From: an uncultured Prevotella sp.
GTDB lineage: Bacteria > Bacteroidota > Bacteroidia > Bacteroidales > Bacteroidaceae
Assembly (NCBI GenBank): GCA_905234355.1
Contig: CAJOHP010000017.1
Coordinates: 1 to 18,630 of the forward strand
DNA: 18,630 nucleotides
Direction: 5' to 3'
Shown piece by piece: positions 8,001-17,100 of this stretch (position 1 is its first letter; every line of letters begins with the position of its first letter). The notes below the pieces were generated by a model that saw only the letters and a list, made by a program, of their open reading frames with translations, ran no database searches and had not been told where the DNA came from. Both the position numbers and the translations under genes were made by a program.

Positions 8001-8147
8001 TTCGACGAGGCTGACGCCATCGACGCTGCCATGGTCGAGACCATGCAGCAGGGCGACTGGTACGACCTCAACGGCCGCAAGCTCGACAATGCTCCCGTCC
8101 GAAAGGGCCTCTACATCTTCAACGGACGTAAAGTTGTTATCAAATAA
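2019..8147 (+). CDS. Giant secreted GLUG/MBG-domain surface protein with C-terminal sorting-type tail
   Basis: This 2042-aa protein has a Sec signal peptide (residues 1-24, ending SSWA). Residues 25-230 are a GLUG-type region: an FDGDYWKISGTI segment, then repeated glycine motifs (GLFGYVG, GILAGSV, GGLIGVM, GAILGNK). From about 404 there are seven or eight degenerate MBG/Ig-like beta domains, recognisable by F(I)YNGEAQYP-type starts and NAGNYNVTITA...NYTG ends, with long insertions. Two EF-hand-like loops lie at 690-701 and 1025-1036. Residues 1845-2010 form the C-terminal module common in Prevotella proteins, and the last 29 residues (WYDLNGRKLDN...KGLYIFNGRKV) resemble a type A T9SS sorting signal. 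There is no lipobox cysteine. It probably forms a rigid surface fibre or adhesin. The ATG is chosen because the signal peptide starts there. The next gene begins 15 nt later, so the two likely share a transcript. Ligand unknown. Confidence 0.85.
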   Translation: MKKIIHRFLPLVAAMLLAPMSSWAYSFSGDGHSEGTAFRLDTEAQLIEFATAQNAGEFAGYQYAYGEVYVKLGADITITSPSFTPIGKYSEYPFKGHFDGDYWKISGTITRDGDYSGLFGYVGKGEDAQMPEIKRLKIDGLTVTTTGSNAGILAGSVDKGTISNIQVKNSSVTTSGSSKKNIGGLIGVMTAGSITGCTLDNVQVDGGTNYNVGAILGNKGVGTSMSMNSYDVQTTIKYGGGAFINYWDTRKADVAVMLTNTPDAKPGIAIGNENVGGLKTYDIGTDGTDYRAMYKTTLLTASVSGTYVYCFGNAVIPAWASITIKDETVTIPHEVYAGSEPTTLTQFQDAANDVTTFIVWNPETPADPGAVKGTVYLRNGDKIDESNLYTIDKFDINSVDAQATWTLNPTEFIYNGEAQYPTTVELKVKDCKVAEHDLVAMADFATHFDKTYETEGGAAIAEGDIKNVGKYLVVITAKGSSDKFTGTVKSGPFEIKKLVLHQNTAGTAGYVTFDDIAPYTYSNAQKKPTPGITYIVKPAEGTNPAKTETLAGSNMTFSYDKNINAWEAAGEQDDTENNKPTVSVETITLANPNVELPASPKLQTNFRILRRQLTDDGVAFDYKHETMGAFTDYEYDGENAGQDAVSGFDYTSADAVRFIQGHGGLLDSDPVVSYNMTITTDYLYSWYGLDANSNGQWDDAEKTSGNGTEIRNVLYNGDNVVSYTLVITGVNNFKGTHQITRKITPRSLSYGPTVDIKPAVYNTQEQQATQFSNWKNDMGNDMTISSTNPYSTGDHNNDFWVSERQPGTNAGNYNVTITASPHGNYTGSYTFSGGFVIVKKQLANNDNINYVNHDGPIAYLFKQPDAYNASNVPVYKYTGSPIEAYLNIQFNYNWKNGTAQGVAAAGSGAGIDNIDLELGIDNANSLRLQYAYYSNEGCTTPVAPADVKNAGNYWVKITPGAGVSNYEGEKVMKFIIEPQHINSKYIKVAFADATVAGNEIQTKGFKNGLEYNNTYLDPQLHVWYDDNNNNVKDGSEYELILGTDYDILYTDWRNNTFDGVNGNKWPKHARRVDVMLTGKGNWDNVNDPTAPALEDQNSADANYATTKTHGSYYYDAAHTTFAKPAETVTANLQTSQNVASGIHYWIEPRDLADVKQGDIFQQLLDPNMISLGVKVENNPADDMNATATTKWVYYQGGPIYLGSNDMTDTNIGGQILKAASHGDDRDVVGNNEPDARGGGLIQNVKRDPATDAVLSYNTWFENTGNGNYKGRLNMYFRIMPVHIGGTEDSYDKDDLAAGITYNPGSVIDQQFTGKYIVDQVANTNLYDNDITDDPSTPEDERKVAATSDNTSLWVNNYSATPYTHYDPIQITHTSLGTLTRGTDYTVTFEDSKKAGTAKVKIKGIGNYDYTFRKEFEIVKMKIYGIDIVNVEPPHVGVLLDRQADEKIVILYGRNEEGKLYRLDKEPFKAHADVKTLSWVNSLAENRTGWKALPNETYTVSAYLELDGPTDASYEFVDPFDMPYIRINSREVKDQLHVVNKATLNYEFAKTPADLATQFNHQTRRLTISGEKGTDLVPVTTNVEFWLNNDDPADYTPGEPDGIQLVLQEAMADDMGEDGAAKTGFFAYEIDPFVVNTNLTSRIVKYRPFADFEAKYVAGQYEISKVKEVAIGADKTSKWFIAAAPAVGQKGNLLYSEPVDALSELATMPDAIIPTAQIGDLAGHNTTANGGKIFYIKTKADTEADAYQAEKELLAAVDWHLGNNKLVQATKGTDNYTLGSTDAAGQIEDLGWKEYTGAIDLTADDAHKYVTYYFVSLDNTGAYEHGFSPITKYRAEHMLELDAKKEWMTYFHEKKYTDYDGVTEKDVEGFKVIGADVYTVTAANANAATLTVSDVQTMVPTKQPVLLHTKADNGKIYLSSLRYNAAEWTATTTATEFTGAEAETQPDFTQYDYFVLNEGEFVKVNNQGTSKIGANKSWLQFAAGSYPALARLRFAFDEADAIDAAMVETMQQGDWYDLNGRKLDNAPVRKGLYIFNGRKVVIK
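4086..4121 (+). other. EF-hand-like calcium loop 1
   Basis: Residues 690-701 of the 2042-aa protein read DANSNGQWDDAE. They fit the canonical EF-hand loop: D at 1, N at 3, N at 5, G at 6, D at 9 and E at 12. The loop is preceded by WYGL. It probably binds calcium and stiffens the fibre. Confidence 0.55.
5091..5126 (+). other. EF-hand-like calcium loop 2
   Basis: Residues 1025-1036 of the 2042-aa protein read DDNNNNVKDGSE: D1, N3, N5, D9 and E12 are in register, with N in place of the usual G6. It is preceded by WY, as in loop 1, so the two loops seem to occupy equivalent places in related domains. Confidence 0.45.
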
Positions 8148-8162
8148 CTAAAGTAATCATAT

Positions 8163-11100
8163 ATGAGACAAATTTCAAAATCATTCTGGCTCACGCTGCT
8201 GCTGACCGTCTTCATGACGGTCGGCGCAGCCGCCCAGGCTGTCGTCAAGACCGGCACGCTCACCGACATCACGAAGGTGGCGCTGGCCGACGGCACGGAG
8301 GTGACTGCTGCGGGCGTAGCTGCCACGGGTGAGGTGACCATCGCCATCACCCCTGCCGACAACAAGTATGTTGCCGAATTGAAAATTGTTCAGCTCGTCA
8401 ATGCCTCCGAGGCACAGGCTCGCCGCGCACCGGGATTTGCCGACCTTGTCAGCTACAAGGAGGTCATCCCCACCAACGAGCAGCTCAATGCCGCTGGTCT
8501 GACCAACGCTGAAGACTACTACGTGAAAGGTGTGCGCTTCTACACGTTCACCATGCCTGACAACGATCGCAGCGTAGAACTCAACGCCAAGGCGCTCGAC
8601 CGCGTGGAGTTCCCCATCGCCGACCTGGAGCTCAAGAGCAACGTCTTCACCTACAACACCCAGCGCCAGGTGCCTGAGGTGCAGAAGGTCGCTGCTCCCA
8701 CCGTGCTCGCTGCTGCCGACCGCGAGGGCACCGCGTGGATCTCGGCCATGCCGACCGAGAGCACCAATGCCAACGCCATCGACGGAACCAACTTCACCGG
8801 CGTTGACCCCTACAAGGTCACCATCATCGGTATTGGCAAGTACTACGGCAAGAAAGAGACGCTGACTTACAACATCAACGCAAAGAACATCACACCCGAG
8901 ATGGTGCTGCTCAGCCAGGACGTCTTCACCTACAACGGCAAGCTACAGAAGCCTGCCACAGTGACCGCCTACTTCAACCCGCAGAACGATGCCTCGACAG
9001 TGATTGCCGACACGGAGTACACACTCACCAACGACGGAGGCACTAATGCCGGCACATACAACGTGACCGTCACCGGTAAGGCTACCGCCGACCACCAGGC
9101 CAACTACACTGGAACTGCCACCGTGCAGTTTGTCATCAACAAGTTCGACATCAGCAAGCTCACATGGACCATCGACCCGAAGGACATCCTCGACGGTGGA
9201 CGCGACGATGCTGCCGATGCCAACAACCCCTATGTCGCATCGACCAAGTCGGTGATGTATGACGAGCGCACCCACAAGTACACCGTGGCCGCTCCCGAGA
9301 TTCCCACCGGCGTGGATCTGCTGCCCGCAGCACTCCCCGTGCTCGACACCGACTATGCCGTGACGTGGAACACCACTGACTTCAAGAACACTGGTGCCAA
9401 GGACATCCTCGTCGATGCCACCACTACCAGCACCAACTTCACCGGACATGTCAACCTCGACTACGCCATCGTGGAGCAGGGCATCGAGCCCTTCGAGGCC
9501 AACATCGAGCTCTTCACCGACAACACCAAGGCTACGGCCGTGACCGACGCCACCTACACCTACGACCTCACCGCTCACAAGCCCTACGTGAAGGTGACCA
9601 ACCTCAGCGGTGTGGAGATGGCTACCGACCAGTACACCGTGGAGTATAAGAACAATGTGAACGCTGGTACGGCCACTGTCATCGTCTCAGGTAAGGGACA
9701 CTACAGCGGCAAGATTACCAAGGAATTCAAGATCAACCCGAAGAACATCAACGATGCCGAGGTGGCCTACACCAACCCCGCAGCCGTGACCTACAACGGA
9801 CAGGCCCAGACGGGCAAGCCCACACTGGTCTACACCGCTGCAGGCGGCACCGAGACCCTCATCATCGACTACGACTTCGAGGTGACCAACTGGCAGCACA
9901 ACACCAATGCCTCTGCCAAGGACGGCGACGCTACCGCTACCGTCACTGGTAAGGGCAACTACACCGGTGTGCTCACTGCCGGACTCGTCATGGTCATCAA
10001 CCAGAAGCAGCTCAACGAGAAGATGATTGTCTTCACCGACAACAAGGACTACTTCGTCTACAACCGCGCACAGCAGAATCCTGAGGTGAACGTGGTCGAC
10101 TACGACGCAGCCCTCATCTCCGCCGTTTGGCCTGCCAACAGCACTACCGCTCCTGCCGCTCTCGCAGGTCAGGACGTGACCATCAGCGTGCCCGCTTCGG
10201 TCGACGCTCAGAACAGCCTGCCCAAGACCTACACCGTCACCGTCACCGCTCTGGCCGACGGCAACTACACGGGCACTGTCTCGCGCGACTATAACATTGA
10301 CGCCAAGGACGTGAACGAGCTCGACTGGGCCATCTGGCCTGAGGACGTCGACGCTCTCGGCGGCAAGGAAGCTGCCTTCAACGAGGCTACCAAGAGCATC
10401 AAGTACGACCAGAACCAGCACAAGTACACGACCAACTACGCTGCCGCAGGCTATGCCACCGAGTGGCCCGCCGCTACGCAGCTGACCGCTGGCACCGAGT
10501 ACACACTGGCTTATCCCTCGCCCGACTACACCAATCCTGGTGTTAAGGAGATTGTCATCACTGGTAAGGGCAACTTCAAGGGCGTGACGACGCTGGCTTA
10601 CAGCATCGTCGAGCAGGACATCGAGAACATCAACGACGGTGTCACACTCACCCTCAACCTGCCTGCAGGTGGCTATACCTATGACATGACCGAGCACAAG
10701 CCCGAGCCTACCGTCACCAACGACGCTGGCGTGAACCTCGTCAAGGGTACTGACTACTATGTGGAGTATCAGAACAACGTGAATGCCGGTACGGCCACCA
10801 TTATCATCATCGGTAAGGGTCACTACAGCGGCAAGATCACTGAAGACTACACCATCGCTCCACGCGACGTCAACGACGCCGTCATCACCTATGCAGACCC
10901 CGCTGCCGTCGTCTACAACGGACTGGCTCAGGAGGCTCTGCCCACCACGTTCAATGCTAACTATGGTGCCAACCAGGAGGACCTCGTCCTCGACAAGGAC
11001 TACACCATCACCGCTTGGACCAACAACGTGAACGCTACCGAGAACGACGGCAACGCTACCGCTACCATCACCGGTCAGGGTAACTACACCGGCACACGCA

Positions 11101-14100
11101 CCCTCACGCTCGACATCGACCAGAAGGAGCTCACTGCCGACATGCTGCATCTCGACAAGGACTTCTTCACCTTCAACAACAAGGTTCAGGAGCCCGTCAT
11201 CACCGTCAGCGACGATGAGAACAATGCACTCGATGAGGCTCGCGATATCGAGTCGAAGGTGATCACCAACAGCAGCAATGCTGTCACCACCGGCAACTCT
11301 ATCGCCAAGGACGAGTACACCGTGACCATCACCGCTAAGGCTACTGGTAACTACAAGGATCCCGCCACTAAGGTGGCCAAGAACTTCTGGATTGGCGAGA
11401 AGAACATCGACAATGCCGATGTGGTCACCGTGAAGCTCACCAACGGTGCAGAGTATGTCTACACCGGACAGCCCATCGAGCCCGCCTTCACCATCACCCA
11501 GAAGAACGGCGCTGGCGTGGAGGAGACCATGCCTACCAATGAGTACACCTTCGAGTATGTGGACAACACCGACGTCAGCTACAAGGACGGCGCTGTCGTC
11601 GCTGGTGCTGCCCTCGTCATCAAGGGTACTGGCATCAACTACGACGCACGCTCCAAGGTCGTCGTCCCCTTCACCATCACTCGTCGTGACATCAGCAATC
11701 CTGCTCTCGTGACCTTCAACGGTCTCGTGGAGAAGACCTTCACCGGCGATCCTATCACTCAGGACATCGTGCTGACCAACACCGTCACCGGTGCTCAGCT
11801 CACCGAGGACGGCGACAAGGCCGACTACATGGTGGAGTACGCCAACAACGTCAAGGCTACCACGTCGCCCGCTGTCGTGACCATCACCGGTCAGGGCAAC
11901 TACACGGGCACGATCACCGAGACCTTCGACATCCTGGCTAAGGATCTGCTCGGCAACGTGCGCATCCAGAACATCGAGGATCAGGAGTACAACGGAAGCG
12001 AGATCAAGCCCGCTCTCGTCGTCACCGACATCGCATCCGGTCGCAAGCTCGCCGAGAACACCGACTATGTGCTGACCTATGCTGACAACATCAACGTGGG
12101 TACCGCTACCGTCACCCTCACCGGCGCTGGCAACTACACCGGCAATGAGGAGAAGACCTTCCAGATTGTGCCGCGCGACATCAACAAGCTCACCATCACG
12201 CTCGACCCCGACCGCATCAAGTACACCGGTGAGGTCGTCACCACCGAGATCGGTTCCGTCATCGACGAGGCCATCGATCCCGCTGCAGAGCTGAAGGACG
12301 GCTTCGCCATCGTCGGCTACGACTGCGCTAACGGCTGCATCGAGAAGGGCACACACTATGCCTTCATCGAGCAGGTGAACAACCCGAACTACACGGGCAC
12401 AGCCAAGGTGGCATTCACCATCTACGACAAGGACTTCAATGATCCCGCATTCGCCTTCGACCTCAAGCTCGAGGAGACGCTCTTCGTCTACGACGGCACA
12501 CGCAAGGAGCCGAAGGTGACACTCATCGACCAGAGCGAGGGCAACGACCGTCTGCTCGTCGAGGGTGTGGACTATACGCTCAGCTATCAGGACAACTACG
12601 GTGCTACCGTGAAGAAGGCCGGTGAGCGCGCCTCCGTCAATGCCAACAACGGCAATGCCGACCGCGACGCCTACGCTCTCTACACCGACGAGACCGTGAA
12701 CCTCGACGATCCTGCTGATACCTATCGCAACATCCCGACCGTGGTCATCACCGGTAAGGGCGGCTTCGTGGGTACCATCAAGGCCGAGTTCCTCATCGCT
12801 CCGCGTACCATCATGTTTGCCAAGGTGGAAGAGCCTCTCGCTCACGTCGAGTACAACGGACATGAGCAGAACCCGAAGGGTGCCGACTTCATCGTGAAGG
12901 ACATCAACGGTAACCGTCTCATCGAGGGCTACGACTACACCTTCGAGCCTGCCACGAGCATCAACGCCGGTGAGGCTACTGCTGTCATCCGCGGTCGTCA
13001 CAACTACGACGTGGAGACTACCCTCGAGGGCAAGTTCATCATCGACAAGAAGCCTCTCGTCGAGGAGATGCTTTCGTTCAACAAGAGCTACTTCGTCTAC
13101 AACGGCGAGGTGCAGCATCCTGTCGTGACCGTGGCCGATGGCGATCCCACCGTGCTCTTCATGGACAAGGACGTGAACATCATCCTGCCTGAGGACAATC
13201 CCGATGCTGCCAAGCGCAAGAACCCCGTCGAGGTGGGCACCTACGTCATTGAGGTGTCGGCCACCGAGGAGGGTAACTACAGCGGCTGGATAGCCAAGGA
13301 GTACACCATCGGTACGAAGAGCGTGAACAACGTTCAGATTGCCGCCATCGCTGACCAGACCTTCACCGGCGAGGCTATCACGCCCGCTCTGACCGTCACA
13401 CTCATCAACGAGAACGGCACCGAGCTCACGCTCGAGAACGAGACCGACTACAAGGCTACTTATAAGAATAATGTGAATGCCGGACAGGCTACCGTGCAGA
13501 TCGTCGGACAGGGCAACTACAACCAGGAGACCTTCGCCGAGCAGACCTTCACCATCCTGCCCAAGAGCATTGCCGACGCTACTGTCGCTGGCATCGCCGA
13601 CGTCATCTACAACGGCGCTGCACAGACGCAGAACATCACCGTGACCGATGCCGACCGCAACGTCGTGCTCGTTGAGAGCGACGACTACACCGTCGCCTAC
13701 GAGGACAACGAGGCCGCTGGCACAGCCAAGGTGACCATCACCGGTAAGGGCAACTACACCGATGCTATCGAGAAGAACTTCACCATCGCTGCCAAGACGC
13801 TCAATGTGGCCATCGTCGCTCTCGAGGACGTGGTCTACAACCGCGCCGAGCAGAAGCTCGTGCCTGCTGTCGTCGATCTCGACACCAAGAAGGCACTCGA
13901 GGCTGACGTGGACTACACCGTGGCTTACGCTGGCGACCTGACCAACGTCGGTACCGTCACCGTGACCATCACCGGTAAGACCAACTTCCAGGGCACTGCT
14001 ACGCAGACCTACAACATCGTGGCTAAGGATATCGCCAACTTCGACGTGACCCTCACTCCCGATGCATACGAGTATGACGGCACCGCCAAGGAGCCCGTGG

Positions 14101-17100
14101 CCACCGTCGTCGACGGCGACTACACGCTCGCTGCTGCCGAGTACAGCGTGACCTATGCCAACAACATCGCTACCGGCGCTGCCAAGGCCATCATCACCGG
14201 CCAGGGCAACTACACCGGCACCGTGGAGAAGGCATTCACCATCGGTGGCAAGAGCATTGAGTCGTTCGACTTCACGCTCGCTACCTTCGACAATGTCTAC
14301 AACGGACAGCCCAAGACTCCTGCCGTGACGATGAAGAACCAGGCTAACCGCACGATGACCGAGAACACCGACTTCACCGTCGAGTATAAGGACAACGTCA
14401 ACGCCGGCACCGCCACCGTCACCGTCATCGGTAAGGGCTTCTACCATGGCTCTGTGAGCAAGACCTTCACCATCGCTCCGCGTAGCATCAATGAGGCTGC
14501 CGTCGCTGCCATCGCAGCACAGCAGTTCACCGGTGCTGCACTGACGCCCGCCGTCGTGGTGAGCGACCTGAACAGCGTCCTCGTCGAGGGCACTGACTAC
14601 ACCGTGGCTTACGCTCAGAACGTGAATGTGGCCGACGCTCCCGTCGTCACCCTCACCGGTATGGGCAACTACAACGCTACGAAGGTGGTCAACGCTGCCT
14701 TCGCCATCACGCCGAAGCTCATCACCGCCTCTATGGTGGACCTCTCGCAGGAGAACTTCGTCTACAACCGTGCCAACCAGAAGCCCGCTGTCAGCGTGGC
14801 CGACGATGAGAATGGCATCGACCTCCTGGCCGCTGGCTACGCTACCGTCGCCAACGATGGTGGCACCGAGGTGGGTACCTACAACGTGGTCGTCACCGCT
14901 CAGGGCAACTACACCGGCACCGTGACCAAGCAGTTCAGCATCGTCAGCGAGAACGCTAAGGTCTTCGACGTCACTCTGGCTTACACCACCACCGAGTACA
15001 CCGGCGCTGCCCTGCAGCCCGCTGTCATCGTGAAGGATGGCGCCGCCACACTGGCTACCGCCAACTACACCGTGGCTTACGCCAACAACGTCAACGTGGG
15101 TAAGGCTGTCGTCACCGTCACCGGTAAGAACGGTTACGAGGGCACGGTCACCAAGACCTTCGACATCACTCCGCGCAGCGCCCAGAACATGACCGTCGCC
15201 GCTATCGCCGACCAGACCTTCACGGGCAATGTCATCGAGCCGGCCTTCACCGTCACCGACGGCACGAAGACCCTCACCAAGGGTGTCGACTACACCTACT
15301 TCTATGCCAACAACCTGAACGTGGGCACGGCTACCGTGACCATCCAGGGTAAGGGTAACTATAACAAGGAGAAGACCGCTACGTTCAACGTGGTGGCCAA
15401 GAGCGTGGCCGAGCTCACCGTGGCTGCCCTCGCAAGCCGCACCTACACCGGTGAGGAGCAGAAGCCGGCCGTCGTCGTCAGCTACAACGGCAAGCAGCTC
15501 GTCGCTGGACAGGACTTCGACGTGACCTACTCGGACAACGTCAACGTGGGTACTGCCATCGCCTCTATCAAGGGTAAGGGCAACTACACCGGCATCAACG
15601 GTGTGCCCTTCATGATCACTCCGAAGGCTCTCAACGCTGGCATGCTTGAGCGCTATGAGACGCAGTTCACCTACAATGGTGCTACGCAGAAGCCCGTTGT
15701 TACTGTCATCGACCGCGAGCGTGGTGTGCAGCTTGGTGCTGACCAGGTGACCATCACCAACGAGGGCGGCATCGAGATAGGCAACTACACCTTCGCCGTC
15801 GAGGCCGTCGCTACCGGCAACTATGCTGGCACGCTGGCCGGACAGTACAGCATTGTCGACCGCAACGCCGCTAACTTCGACGTCGCTCTGGAGTATGCTC
15901 ACCACGTCTTCACCGGCGACGCCCTCGAGCCCGCCGTCACTGTGACCGACGCTGGCAACGCTGCCCTGACCGACCTCAGCGGATTCACCGTGGTCTATGA
16001 CAACAATGTGAACGCAGGCAAGGCCAGCGTCAAGGTGACCGGCACCGGCAACTACCGCGGTGAGGTGACCAAGTTCTTCGACATCACGCCGAAGGATATC
16101 GCTGAGCTGGCCGTCGCTGGCATTGAGAACGTGACCTACAACGGCGAGGCTTACGAGCCCGTTGTGACCGTCACCTATGGCGACAACACGCTGGTGCTCG
16201 ACACCGACTACACCGTCGTCTATGCTAATAACACCAACGCCGGAACGGCTACCGTCACCCTCAAGGGCTGGGGCAACTACACCGGCGAGACCGTGAAGAG
16301 CTTCGTCATCGCACAGAAGAACATCACCGACGCCATGGTGGCTGTCGCTCCTGAGACCGTCGTCTACAACGGCGAGACACAGAAGCCCGTCGTCACCGTG
16401 ACCGATGCTGAGCGCAACGTCGTCCTCACCGAGGGCGTCGACTACATCCTCACCAACGAGGGTGGCCTGAACGTCGGTACCTACGCCGTGATGGTCACTG
16501 GTCAGGGCAACTACACCGCTGCTCCTGCCGTGATGAAGACCTTCACCATCATTCCTGCTGAGATTGCTGCTGTCGCAGTGGCCGACATCGAGCAGCCCGT
16601 CACCGACGAGGAGCTCGATACCGATGCTACCTACGAGGCTGAGGGCGTCGATGCCATCAGCGCTGTCGACTGGACTCCCGCTGCCGCCAACGGCATCGCC
16701 GAGGGTGAGGTCGCTTACACCGCTGCCGTCACGCTCACTGCCAACAGCAACTACGTGTTCGCTGACAACGTCGCTGCTACCGTCAACGGTGAGCAGGTCA
16801 ACGCTACCCTCAACGCCGATGGTACGCTCAGCGTCGCTTACACCTTCGAGCCCACGCTCAAGGTGGTCATCATCGACAACACCTTCGTGGTCAACGTCAA
16901 CGATCCTGCCGCCAAGACTGTCGTCATCGACAAGACCGTGCCCAACGACCAGACTGTCGTCTACATTCCTGCTGTGGTCAACATCGACGGCACAGACTAT
17001 CCTGTGACGAAGATCAACGACAACGCCTTCGCCAACTGGACTGCTCTGACCGACGTCTTCATGCCGGAGACCGAGGAGCCCATCGAGATTGGCGACGGAG

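Noticed and set aside
8148..8162. Possible terminator or promoter between the two giant genes
   Set aside because: Only 15 AT-rich bases with no hairpin or promoter box; the genes are read as one transcription unit.
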